DNA of 27,652 nucleotides from UBA1161 sp049520395 (GTDB taxonomy: Bacteria; Planctomycetota; Phycisphaerae; Tepidisphaerales; Tepidisphaeraceae), in assembly GCA_049520395.1 (NCBI GenBank), contig JBEKPV010000020.1:1-27652 (forward strand), given 5' to 3'. A program made the translations under genes and the position numbers. This document shows, piece by piece, positions 15,161 through 23,894 of the stretch. The first letter of the stretch is position 1; each line of letters begins with the position of its first letter. The notes under the pieces were generated by a model that saw only the letters and a list, made by a program, of their open reading frames with translations, made no database searches and was not told the origin of the DNA.

Positions 15161-15547
15161 ATGCCTAATGGCCAATTGATTGCCATCGTGGATGATCAAG
15201 TCATCGTCCGCTCGGTCCACGCCTGCATTTTGGAGTCGGCGGGTTTTCAGACCCAATGCTTCGCCACGGCGGAGGAATTCTTCGCCGCTCTTTCGAAGGA
15301 AACCTTCAGCTGTATCATTCTGGATATGAACATGCCCGGAATGAGCGGGTACGACCTGCAATGCAAGCTGGAAGAACTCGGGATATTCATTCCCATTGTT
15401 TTCGTCACCGACATCGGCGACGTGCCCACGGCCAAGGCGGTACTCAAACACGGCGCCGTTGACATGATCCAAAAGCCGGTCGAACCCGAAAGCTTCATCG
15501 CGACCGTTCGCGCCGCGCTGCGGAACGCTGCTAAGACCACCGCCTAA
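15161..15547 (+). CDS. Stand-alone FixJ-type response regulator receiver
   Basis: 128 aa consisting of one receiver domain: D11/D12, phospho-acceptor D55 in CIILDMNMPG, T83 in FVTDIGDVPTA and K105 in QKPVEP. The GDVPTAKAVLKHGAVDMIQKP stretch is typical of FixJ receivers, but the LuxR-type DNA-binding domain is missing; the protein stops 23 residues after the conserved Lys. AAAGG lies 8 nt upstream of the ATG. No cognate kinase is adjacent. The end overlaps the convergent GTPase gene by 4 bp. The 144-bp leader upstream contains GGTCTGACC, a short palindrome without assigned function. Confidence 0.88.
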   Translation: MPNGQLIAIVDDQVIVRSVHACILESAGFQTQCFATAEEFFAALSKETFSCIILDMNMPGMSGYDLQCKLEELGIFIPIVFVTDIGDVPTAKAVLKHGAVDMIQKPVEPESFIATVRAALRNAAKTTA

Positions 15548-16590
15548 AATAGCTCGGCCAGCAAGGCGGGATTCGCCCTCGCCCGCGAAATGATCTCCCG
15601 CTGACGATCCGTCCACCATCGCGGCTGATTGTCGCCGCGCCGATTCATATCAAATTGCTTTCGAATCAATTCCCGCAACTCTTGCAGGCCCGACCCAATT
15701 TTCGCGGAAATCGCCAGGGCATTTAATTCCGTAAAATCCCAGGCCGCCGGTTGATCAATTTTATTGATCACCGTTATCGATCCGGCCAGTCGAGACTCCG
15801 GCTTTCGAGTCGCATCCAGTACCAAAATCGTCAGATCGCTGCGGGCGATTATTTCGCCGCTGGCGTCGATGGCGGCCCGCTCGATCGGGTCCTGGGTTTC
15901 TCTGCGCCCCGGCGTGTCGATCAAATGAATCGCCAATCCATCCAGATTCGCCATATCCCCGACCCAATCGCGAGTCGTCCCCGGCAGATCGGCGGTGATC
16001 GACCGCGTTTGACCAAAAATCTGATTAGCCAGCGTCGATTTCCCGACGTTCGGCTCTCCCACAATCGCCACCTGCGGCGGATTTAAAAGCCACCAAAGCG
16101 AACGGTCCCCCAAAATCTCCGCCGCATCCGGCTTATCCCCCAATGCCCGCCGCCAATTTCCCGGCTGCGCCAGCAGCGCTTGCACACCCAATTCCGTCCG
16201 TGCCAGCGGCAGATGCGCCGCTACCTCGCGTTCCAGAATCGAATCCGAATCATCCAGAGCCGTTTGCGCCAGTGGAATCTTTCCGTCCAGAACATCGAAC
16301 CCGTGGCGCCGGGTTAGATCCAACATCGCCAGCAGCACCCAAACGCCGCCGTGCAGGCTCACATCGGCCCATTCCCCCTGCTCACCAAGCACGACGATCG
16401 GATCATCCAGGACCTTCTCCCCATCGCGCAAATCGCCGTGCACGCAGCGCCCCACTCGCGGCGTTTTCGAAAAACACTTTTGCAAAAAGGGCACAACCTG
16501 GGGCCCCCGCAGGCGCACCACGGCAATCGCCGCCGCCCCCGGCGGGGTTAGCGTCACCGCCACGCTCGCTGGCTTCGATGGCACGGTCAC
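15544..16590 (-). CDS. MnmE/TrmE-like GTPase, shortened
   Basis: 348 aa, against about 450 for MnmE. The N-terminus (AVTLTPPGAAAIAVVRLRGP) resembles the MnmE folate-binding domain opening IATPPGxGxIxIVRxSG, followed by a short helical stretch. The GTPase domain is intact: G1 GEPNVGKS at 178-185, GTTRD at 204-208, DTPG at 225-228, NKID at 276-279 and ISAK near 294. The C-terminus (WWTDRQREIISRA) corresponds to the last MnmE helix, but the terminal CxGK motif with the catalytic Cys of tRNA wobble-uridine modification is missing. It is therefore either a divergent paralogue or a GTPase with another role. It starts with GTG overlapping the coaX stop (GTGA). Confidence 0.82.
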   Translation of the reverse strand: MTVPSKPASVAVTLTPPGAAAIAVVRLRGPQVVPFLQKCFSKTPRVGRCVHGDLRDGEKVLDDPIVVLGEQGEWADVSLHGGVWVLLAMLDLTRRHGFDVLDGKIPLAQTALDDSDSILEREVAAHLPLARTELGVQALLAQPGNWRRALGDKPDAAEILGDRSLWWLLNPPQVAIVGEPNVGKSTLANQIFGQTRSITADLPGTTRDWVGDMANLDGLAIHLIDTPGRRETQDPIERAAIDASGEIIARSDLTILVLDATRKPESRLAGSITVINKIDQPAAWDFTELNALAISAKIGSGLQELRELIRKQFDMNRRGDNQPRWWTDRQREIISRARANPALLAELF

Positions 16591-17360
16591 GTTTTATGAT
16601 TGATGTGATGATTCGTATACGCCAGCGCGATTCCGTAAAGCGTCAGCTCCGGCGCGATCGCGTGAATCACGTCCCAGCCTTCGAAGAGTTGCCGTGCGTC
16701 GCCGCCGGTGGCGACGACTTCCGGCCATGCCCCCAGTTCCGCCGCGTAATTCTCGACGAGCTCGCGCACCATGCCGCGTATGCCGTGATAAACCCCCTGG
16801 CAGATGGCCGAATCCGTGCTATTTCCAAAAGTGGCGGTGGGGATTTGAAACTCCGCCCGGGGCAGTCCGGCTGTTTTTTCATGCAGCGCATCCAGCATCA
16901 TCGCCAGCCCCGGCGCGATCGCCCCGCCGAGGAATTCCCCCTGATCGTTGCAGCAATCGACGGTGATCGCGGTCCCGGCGTCGACGACGGCGCAGGCCCG
17001 GCCCAACTGCTCGTGAGCCGCCGCGATATTCAGCACGCGGTCCACGCCGGTCTTTGCCGGGTCGCTGGTTCGTACGGGAATGGGCAGTTCCAGTTCCTCC
17101 CCGACCCATTGAATGGGCCGCGATGTCAGATTCAGAACCAGCGTCTCCAGGGAATCGTCCAGCGCCGGATTAACCGACGCCCCTGCGATCGCGGGTGACG
17201 CTTTACTCGCGATCCGCGCCCAGGCCCGGCTGATCAGGCCCTGCCAATCCCCCTTCTGCGTATGGGCCACGTGCGTAACGTGACCCAACTCGCCGGCAGT
17301 GAATGTGCCAATCCCCAACCTGGAATTGCCGACGTTCAGAACCATAAGGTCGATATCCAT
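16587..17360 (-). CDS. coaX: Type III pantothenate kinase homologue
   Basis: 257 aa, full family length. CoaX phosphorylates pantothenate in the first step of coenzyme A synthesis. Family motifs are GVDR at 105-108, DAGTAITVD starting at D127, and GGAIAPGLAMMLDALHEKTAGLP. The first motif, normally DxGNT, reads NVGNS (N9), so the Asp near the ATP phosphates is replaced by Asn, which may alter or abolish activity. Alternative ATG at codon 6 (17345). It lies 47 bp after the AsmA-like gene and overlaps the GTPase gene by 4 bp, so the three are probably co-transcribed. Confidence 0.85.
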   Translation of the reverse strand: MDIDLMVLNVGNSRLGIGTFTAGELGHVTHVAHTQKGDWQGLISRAWARIASKASPAIAGASVNPALDDSLETLVLNLTSRPIQWVGEELELPIPVRTSDPAKTGVDRVLNIAAAHEQLGRACAVVDAGTAITVDCCNDQGEFLGGAIAPGLAMMLDALHEKTAGLPRAEFQIPTATFGNSTDSAICQGVYHGIRGMVRELVENYAAELGAWPEVVATGGDARQLFEGWDVIHAIAPELTLYGIALAYTNHHINHKT

Positions 17361-17407
17361 ATCAATTTTCCATTCTACCTAATTAGCGCGAGCCGCGCAG
17401 CGCCGAA

Positions 17408-20400
17408 TCAAAATGGGAGATGGATGCCGGGGATTTGAATTGGCGAGCTCTGTTGTTGTTGCTGCTGGTCCTGCTGCGGAGCGGGCGTGGTCTTGTCCGT
17501 CCAGTCCGGTGAGGGGGCGGAGAGCTTGGGCTTGCTCATATTCCCCTTTAGCGTAAAGACAAACGAGCGGGGGAGGGCCAATCGAACAAAAATATTGTGC
17601 CCGAGCAACCCGCTTGGCATCAGGGAAGTCGGGACGTGCACCTTCATGGGGTTGTTCGGATCGAAGGTTTGGGATTGGAGGATGACGCCGCCAACCATGC
17701 GTAAGGGACTGACCTGGTTGATCATGATGGTCGTGTCCTCGGTGGCTTTGCCGTGTTCGATGTGCACAAAGCCGTCGTCGATATCGGCTGCCAGCGAACC
17801 CCCTTGGACCAGCAATTCCAAAATCGGCGACCCGAGTTGCAACTGATGGGCCGAATAATGCACCTCCGCAACGCCGACGTTCTGGGGCGAATCCTGATTG
17901 ACCAGATTACTCAGTGGTACGTTCTGGCACTGGGCGATTGAGACCCCCACAACGCCGTCGCATTGGCTCGAATCCACGAATAGCGGATTGGCCAGGATGC
18001 CGACGAAAAGCGTTTTGGCCAGGACTTTGTTCAGGTTCACATCCTTGAGCAAATCATGCCGGTTGGTCGGATCGGCCCCTTCCAATGTCAGGAGCATATC
18101 CGGACCGCGCAAATCGACGGACATGACGCCAATATCCAGAGTCCCGTTGTTGCAGCTTGCGGGTTGCGGGGCGTTTTGCCCTTCGGGTTTATCGGGATAG
18201 ACCGTCCGCAGGACGCCTCCCTTAAGAACGAACGGAAGATCAAAATTCGCGATGGTCAGCCCATGGGTGGCCAGATTATCGACGGTGAAATCACCCGAAG
18301 CATTCAGGGAAGCGACCGCCTGGTTGAACGGCACGTTTGCCGGATAGGTGCCCGATATATTAAAAGTCTTCTGCTCCTTGCCGCTGATCGTTAAATCCGC
18401 CAGGGTCTGCTGCTGGCTCGGCGAAAGCATCGGCTTGATGATCGTCCATAGCGAAGCCAAGTCATAATCCAACTGAATCACGATCGAATTGAGTTGCCGC
18501 TGTCCCATCAGATCGCCGGCCGATCCACTGACGGTTAGCGAGAGCGCACCCGTGGACTTCAAGGCCACCGACACGGGATTATTCGGATCGATGAATACCG
18601 ATTGGCTGCCGAGGTCATATTCCAAACCATTGTGAATTTCGATGTCTCCCTCGGAGAACAGAACGTTCGAGCCCGCCGACGACTGATCCGATGAGGCGGT
18701 ATTCGCCAACACTTGAAATTGCGTCACTGCCCCACCGCCGACAAGTTTCAAGCGCGTCCCGCCGGCATCTTTTTGCACGGCTTCGTCAAAATGGTAATGC
18801 CCCTGATATGGATAGGTGTTCACGGGCGCATTACCCAGCACTTCCGCCAGCCGCGCCGCCGGGGCAATATCTCCGTCCACCGAAACGCCGCCCTGAATCG
18901 AGCGCTTGGTCGGATCGGGATCGCTCAGACCGGTGATCTGAATCGGCTGATTCGCGGAGAGACCAATCTTCAGGAACCCCAAATCGGCGGACAGCGCTTT
19001 AATGGTCACGTCCCCCAATTCGCTCAGGGCGGAACCTTGTCCGCCCGGGCTCGGGCTGTTGATTTGCGCATCGGCCGACAATTGCGCCGTGATGTCGCTC
19101 GGCCATGCGTAACTGGCATCGCCCGATTTAAGCGAGAGATTTTGCACGAGCAGGCTGCTCAAGCCGGCCGTCACGACATTCCCGTTTCGAACCAAACCGG
19201 CCTTGATCGTCGCCACGCCGCCCTGTACCTCCATCGGCGGCGGCGCCCCGGCAGCGGACGCTTGCAAAAGATTCAGCAGCCCATCGGTCTTGGGCAAATC
19301 CAGCCCATCGACTTCAACATCCGCCGAGGCCACCATCTGCATCGGATCGGCCGGGACGAGTTGGCCGCCCTGCCGGGTTCCTAAAACGATCTGCGGACAA
19401 GTGACGCTGATTTTCTTCGCCAGAGTCGTGACGACATTCAAGCTCGCGCTGTTCACGGTCGTCATGTCGGCCGACATGATTCCGTTGCAGGTCACATCCA
19501 CGCTCTCGTTAGTGAGGTAGCTGCCGACCGTCAGATTGCTGACGCTGAATTCCATGGCCGCCGCGAGATCGCCGTTGCTCTGCTGCTGAAGATTAACCGT
19601 TCCGCTGGCGTTTCCGCTTTTAAGCTGCTGAAGCGAGGCCATCTGATCCGGCGGCAGCACGGCCGCGGCCATGCCGACCAATTTCGCCATGTCCGCATGA
19701 ACCAGCTGCAGCGTCCCTCCTCCAGAAATTTGCCCCGACGGAGAAACCGCAAAATGGATCGGATTATTCGGATCAGCCTGCACCTGCAAATTGTCGCCCA
19801 TATTGAACGCCAAGGTCTGCAAATGCGATTCGATATGCGGACTGATTGTGAACGAACCGCCGATCTTCATGTCCAGCGTCTGATCGGTAACCGGCTTAAT
19901 TGTGGCGGATGCCGACGAGCGCTCCAGCGAAAGATCAGTGATTGAAACATCCAACGGTTGCACCAGCGCGAACGTCTGGCCGTCAAACTGTCCGGACATC
20001 GAAACGTTCAGTTTTCCGGAAGTGACGAGCAACTGGTTCTGCGCGATCTGCTGCATCACCGTCGGCTGCGTTGCCGCGGTCGCCGTGGGCGGCGCCATGA
20101 TCAGCGGGAGGAGCGGGCCAAAAGCCGTCTGCAACCCGGGCAAATCGCCGTTACTGCTGGTCAAATCAATCCGTGGCAAGGTGACTTTAACAGCCGGCCC
20201 CGCGTCGGCGCTGGCGTTCTGCGTCGGCGAGATCGTCGCGTCGGCGGAAAGGTTCAAGTTGAAAAGCTGGCTGTCGGCGGTCCCAATCGTGATCGCTGCC
20301 GCCAGATTCTTCACCTGGCTAACGTTTTGCGGATCATACGTGCCCTGCCCCGAAGCCGAAAATCCGATCGGCGGCAGATTCACGGTTTTTGTCGCCCCAG

Positions 20401-22615
20401 TCTGGTCCGCGATGATGAGTTGCACGGGCTCCACCTGCACGCTTAGAGGCTCCTGAAAGCCCCACGCCGTCGGATCGAACTGGCCCTTGCCGGAAATATC
20501 CACTTTGCCTGAAACAATGCGCACCGAATTGTCGGCGAGCATGGTCAGCAGCGTTGGATTGGCGCCCGGCGCGGTTTTGCCCGCGACCAGACCAAGCCCG
20601 CCGCCGAATTCATTTTGCAAAAGCGCCAGATCGATGCTCGAGGGGGGAATTTGAAATGCGGGCACGCTCAGGGCCATTTTGTCGCCGAATTTCACGTCGG
20701 CAGTTGTCTGAAAATTGATCGCAGGCGACTGGAGCGATAGGGATAAATTATGTACCGCTTCAACGAAGCGGTCCGACGTGTGATGTAGATCGCCGCTGAT
20801 GGTGGCCGTGAATTTGGGTTCGTCGATCGGTCGGGAGCTGCCGATGCCGCTGAGGTTCACATTCGCCAGAGTCAGGCTCGCGCTCAGCGCGACAGTGCCG
20901 TCGGCGGCTTGCAAGTCGCCGTTGGTGCTGGCCTGAAACGCGGCGGTACCCGCCAGCGCCACGTGCGAACCCGCGGGGGCGTGAAACAGAGCGTCGAGAT
21001 CAAGAAACTGCGCCGCCTGCTGCTGAAGGCTTTGGAAATCGATTGAGCCGTTGAAATTCGTCTTGCCCAAATCCTGACCGCCGCCGCTGAATTTGAAAAA
21101 TGCGCTGGCCACTTGGAGATTGAGATTCTTCACATTCGGCGAATCCCCTCCGACCGCGCTGAGTCCGACCGAGGCGTCCACATCGGTCAAATTAATCGGG
21201 TTTCCCGCATTGGTACCCGCAAAACCCTTCACACCGGTCGTCACCGCGATGTCCGCCTGATTTTCGCTCAGCGTCAGCGTCGTCGAATAGGTCAACCGGC
21301 CCTGAGTAAGACTGGTTCCCTGCTGCAGATGGGCGGTATTGGAAAGTTGACTGAGCAGATTGGCCGCACCGATGTCCACAGTGACCTGCGCCGTCCCTTG
21401 CTGACCGCTGGCGATGTCCACCGGCGCAGCCGTCGCAACCTGCCCCTTCACCACACGATTCACCACGGCCGTCAGCAGATTCCCCGTTTGCACCAGCGCA
21501 TCCTGCGGTACATCCACGTGGACCGCGATCTGGTCCGGCTGTGTCGTCGCCACCGGCGTCGCCGAAATCGGTAAATCGAGCTTTATAATCGCGGGCTCAC
21601 CCGCCGCCGCATCGCGCGAGGCATTCAGATTCAGTTGAATCTGCTGGTACTTCACGGTATCGCCGTTGAGTTGGTCTCCTCCCACCGACAAACCCGCCAG
21701 GCCGACGTTTCCGCTGGCCGAGATGTGGTCCATCGTGTTGACCTTTGCCTCGATCTTCCCGTCGATTTTGCCGGCCACTTGCAGCTTTAATCCCATGGAA
21801 TCGAGCACCGATGAAATCGGCGCCAGATCAACCCCATCCAGCTCGACCGTCTGATCCGCCAGTAAAGCGTTGACGTTCACCACATTCGTCTGCACGGCCG
21901 ATACCGTCCCGTCCACCTTCACCGTGGCCAGCGGCTGATTCATCAGCCGGGCCACAATGGAAAGGCTGTCCTGAATCGGCTGATTGATGTTCGGAATCGA
22001 AATAGTCGCGTTGATGGAATCGAGTTGCACCGACGTATGCGACTGATCGTCCTGAAACGATCCCATTGCGTTATTGAGATGAATCGCCCCGTAGATGTTC
22101 GGTAATTTGGCGGGACTTTGGCTCGCCGATCCCGCGGCCGGCGCCGCGCCACCGGGCGCATTAGCAGACGGTTTGACTAGCGTCGCGAAATTGATCTGTC
22201 CGTTGCTGTCGCGAACGCCGTTAAATTTCACTCCGTCGATCTGAACGTCCCCCAGGTCGATATCGCCGATGGCCGCTTTTAACAGCGTCAGGCTGCTGGT
22301 GATCTTCGCCACATCCAGTAAATGATTGCCGCTTGAATCCGTAAGACTGACGCCTTCAACGTCGATTCCACTTACCCAGCCGAACGACCAACTATCGATC
22401 TTCGCCTGCCCGTTGAGGTTTCCGTTGATGGCGTTGACCACTATATTCTTGACGATCCCCGTGCTGGCAATCGTCGGCGCCAGCAGGATCAGCAGTACGA
22501 TCAGCCCAACCAGGATGCCGCAGATTTTTAAAATGAGGCCAAGCTTGCCGCGCTTGGGTTTCCCCGCCGGATCCGGCTGCGATGCCGCACTCTGGCTCGA
22601 ACCATCTTGACTCAT
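17408..22615 (-). CDS. Giant AsmA-like envelope protein
   Basis: About 1735 aa. A basic N-terminus (KPKRGK at 19-24) is followed by one membrane anchor (about 25-50), then by an AsmA-type segment (IDSWSFGWVSGIDVEGVSLTD) and a very long, beta-rich chain of hydrophobic and Gln/Ser/Asn-rich repeats with almost no cysteine. The C-terminal part (VEVHYSAHQLQLGSPILELLVQGG onward) resembles the closing region of AsmA proteins. A Gln run precedes the final IPGIHLPF. AsmA/TamB-family proteins form periplasm-spanning lipid-transfer bridges, so a role in envelope lipid or outer-membrane homeostasis is inferred. ATG at 22615 chosen: AGGA lies 6 nt upstream; a start 30 nt earlier lacks one. Two related blocks near residues 705 and 867 share the pattern ...SGK(L/V)(D/N)(I/V)S...GQFD...PL.V. 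Confidence 0.85.
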   Translation of the reverse strand: MSQDGSSQSAASQPDPAGKPKRGKLGLILKICGILVGLIVLLILLAPTIASTGIVKNIVVNAINGNLNGQAKIDSWSFGWVSGIDVEGVSLTDSSGNHLLDVAKITSSLTLLKAAIGDIDLGDVQIDGVKFNGVRDSNGQINFATLVKPSANAPGGAAPAAGSASQSPAKLPNIYGAIHLNNAMGSFQDDQSHTSVQLDSINATISIPNINQPIQDSLSIVARLMNQPLATVKVDGTVSAVQTNVVNVNALLADQTVELDGVDLAPISSVLDSMGLKLQVAGKIDGKIEAKVNTMDHISASGNVGLAGLSVGGDQLNGDTVKYQQIQLNLNASRDAAAGEPAIIKLDLPISATPVATTQPDQIAVHVDVPQDALVQTGNLLTAVVNRVVKGQVATAAPVDIASGQQGTAQVTVDIGAANLLSQLSNTAHLQQGTSLTQGRLTYSTTLTLSENQADIAVTTGVKGFAGTNAGNPINLTDVDASVGLSAVGGDSPNVKNLNLQVASAFFKFSGGGQDLGKTNFNGSIDFQSLQQQAAQFLDLDALFHAPAGSHVALAGTAAFQASTNGDLQAADGTVALSASLTLANVNLSGIGSSRPIDEPKFTATISGDLHHTSDRFVEAVHNLSLSLQSPAINFQTTADVKFGDKMALSVPAFQIPPSSIDLALLQNEFGGGLGLVAGKTAPGANPTLLTMLADNSVRIVSGKVDISGKGQFDPTAWGFQEPLSVQVEPVQLIIADQTGATKTVNLPPIGFSASGQGTYDPQNVSQVKNLAAAITIGTADSQLFNLNLSADATISPTQNASADAGPAVKVTLPRIDLTSSNGDLPGLQTAFGPLLPLIMAPPTATAATQPTVMQQIAQNQLLVTSGKLNVSMSGQFDGQTFALVQPLDVSITDLSLERSSASATIKPVTDQTLDMKIGGSFTISPHIESHLQTLAFNMGDNLQVQADPNNPIHFAVSPSGQISGGGTLQLVHADMAKLVGMAAAVLPPDQMASLQQLKSGNASGTVNLQQQSNGDLAAAMEFSVSNLTVGSYLTNESVDVTCNGIMSADMTTVNSASLNVVTTLAKKISVTCPQIVLGTRQGGQLVPADPMQMVASADVEVDGLDLPKTDGLLNLLQASAAGAPPPMEVQGGVATIKAGLVRNGNVVTAGLSSLLVQNLSLKSGDASYAWPSDITAQLSADAQINSPSPGGQGSALSELGDVTIKALSADLGFLKIGLSANQPIQITGLSDPDPTKRSIQGGVSVDGDIAPAARLAEVLGNAPVNTYPYQGHYHFDEAVQKDAGGTRLKLVGGGAVTQFQVLANTASSDQSSAGSNVLFSEGDIEIHNGLEYDLGSQSVFIDPNNPVSVALKSTGALSLTVSGSAGDLMGQRQLNSIVIQLDYDLASLWTIIKPMLSPSQQQTLADLTISGKEQKTFNISGTYPANVPFNQAVASLNASGDFTVDNLATHGLTIANFDLPFVLKGGVLRTVYPDKPEGQNAPQPASCNNGTLDIGVMSVDLRGPDMLLTLEGADPTNRHDLLKDVNLNKVLAKTLFVGILANPLFVDSSQCDGVVGVSIAQCQNVPLSNLVNQDSPQNVGVAEVHYSAHQLQLGSPILELLVQGGSLAADIDDGFVHIEHGKATEDTTIMINQVSPLRMVGGVILQSQTFDPNNPMKVHVPTSLMPSGLLGHNIFVRLALPRSFVFTLKGNMSKPKLSAPSPDWTDKTTPAPQQDQQQQQQSSPIQIPGIHLPF

Positions 22616-22672
22616 GAGCGATCCTTCCCACACCCGGCCATGCAAACCCCGGTCTTAAATGGGTTTGGATAC

Positions 22673-22691
22673 AAAAGCGCCCCGCGCTTTT
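22673..22691. terminator. Perfect hairpin with A/T flanks upstream of the AsmA-like gene
   Basis: AAAAGCGCCCCGCGCTTTT: 8-bp perfect stem, 3-nt loop, ending in T on either strand. It could be a rho-independent terminator about 105 nt beyond the LEPR-motif gene, or a 5' leader hairpin of the AsmA-like transcript if the promoter at 22705-22734 is used. Confidence 0.5.
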
Positions 22692-22704
22692 CTCTAAGGA
22701 ATGG

Positions 22705-22734
22705 ACATTACCCATTGCTGACTGGTTAGGTCAA
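22705..22734 (-). promoter_or_regulatory. Candidate sigma-70 promoter for the AsmA-like gene
   Basis: Minus strand TTGACC (22729-22734), 18-bp spacer, TAATGT (22705-22710). The -35 is 5/6 and the -10 is weak. The predicted start near 22698 would put the hairpin at the very 5' end of the transcript. No experimental support. Confidence 0.35.
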
Positions 22735-22796
22735 CAATGTCACCTTTGCGAGACAGTTACAGAATTGCACCCAAAATCGAAAGGTGTGAATTCAAA

Positions 22797-23864
22797 TCAG
22801 GTTGCGCACTCTTCGCGCTTGGACGATCGTTTACTGGCTCCGTACGTGCTGATGAAGATCCCCGCTCCCAGAAACGCCGCCATTTCTTTCCATATCATGG
22901 CGTCCTCCGCATAGATTCGGGCCGCTGCCGAGTTGGCCACGCGCGCCAGCGCGTAGGCTTCTGAAATGAGGAACTTTTGCGTCAGCGCCGTCGTGACAAC
23001 CGTCTGCGTCAAACCGGAAGCGTGCCTCGCCACCGTACGATAGGAGGCGAATTCAGCCCCCGCCTCCGATTGAACCATCGCGACGGCGGAAACACCGCCG
23101 GCCACGCTCTGTTCGATGACTTCAAAGGTCGCCTCGCCGAAAGTCTGAGCGCGCGACGCGGGCTGAGGGCTGACGGTTTTTGCAATTGCGACCGGAGCCG
23201 CGCCGCTTTGCATATTCATCGCGGCCGCCTCCGAAAGGACGCTCCCCTCGACGTTTCGTGACGGCGCGAGCAAAATCAGCGGCGTCGCAACCGCATAAGA
23301 TGGCGCAGCCGCCGTCACGACTCCGGTCGATGTCGTTTTGGGTGGTTGGGAATAGTTACCGGGAAATCCCGGGCCATTCGGCAACGGCTCAATGCGTGGG
23401 AAATTTCCCGGATACCCCTCGCCGGATGTCCAGACCGAGCCAAATCCATAGGCGGTCCCGACCAATTCGGCCGCCATCCCATTGGGCGAAAAGATCGCCA
23501 TCAAAGCCGCTCGCTCAGCAAACCCCGGATTCATTGCCGGCGCCATCACGCCGCCCCCACCCCAGGAACCATTTACCATCGCTCGCCCGAACGTCTGGGG
23601 CGGGAAAAGAGCCGGGATTTCTGGCAGCACCGCCCCCTGCGCCGCGATCTGCGGGATTACCTGCGGCGCAGCGATAACTTCAACCGTCCCTTGCGCGTTT
23701 TCACTGATCCCCGGCAATCGCCCCGGCGCACCGCCGCCTCGCCAAACGGGGGCCGAAAGCTGCGCGCTCACCGGATCGCCGGAGAGAAATGTCCTGTCTT
23801 CCAGCGCTTCCAAAATCGACGCCCCCAGGTTTCGCCTCTTGCTGGAATTTTGATCGTTCAACAT
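22797..23864 (-). CDS. LEPR-motif surface or secreted protein, function unknown
   Basis: 355 aa. LEALEDRTFLSG at residues 18-29 matches the LEPRxLLSG-type N-terminal motif of many planctomycete exported proteins. The body is low in charge and rich in Pro, Gly and Ala, with a Gly/Pro region (about 85-165) and an Ala-rich C-terminal half. The end has a hydrophobic stretch (about 328-343, MAAFLGAGIFISTYG) followed by the basic tail KRSSKR, reminiscent of C-terminal membrane-anchoring or sorting signals. I recognise no enzymatic domain. The ATG at 23864 has AAGGA 7 nt upstream; a GTG at 23882 is the alternative. It lies 30 bp after the histidine kinase gene, so it is probably in the same operon and could be its accessory or output protein. 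Confidence 0.75.
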   Translation of the reverse strand: MLNDQNSSKRRNLGASILEALEDRTFLSGDPVSAQLSAPVWRGGGAPGRLPGISENAQGTVEVIAAPQVIPQIAAQGAVLPEIPALFPPQTFGRAMVNGSWGGGGVMAPAMNPGFAERAALMAIFSPNGMAAELVGTAYGFGSVWTSGEGYPGNFPRIEPLPNGPGFPGNYSQPPKTTSTGVVTAAAPSYAVATPLILLAPSRNVEGSVLSEAAAMNMQSGAAPVAIAKTVSPQPASRAQTFGEATFEVIEQSVAGGVSAVAMVQSEAGAEFASYRTVARHASGLTQTVVTTALTQKFLISEAYALARVANSAAARIYAEDAMIWKEMAAFLGAGIFISTYGASKRSSKREECAT

Positions 23865-23894
23865 AAATCCGTCCTTCTTCACGGTCCAAAGATA

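Noticed and set aside
16143..17198. 351-aa plus-strand ORF opposite the GTPase and coaX genes
   Set aside because: Pro/Arg-rich antisense shadow of two genes with clear motifs.
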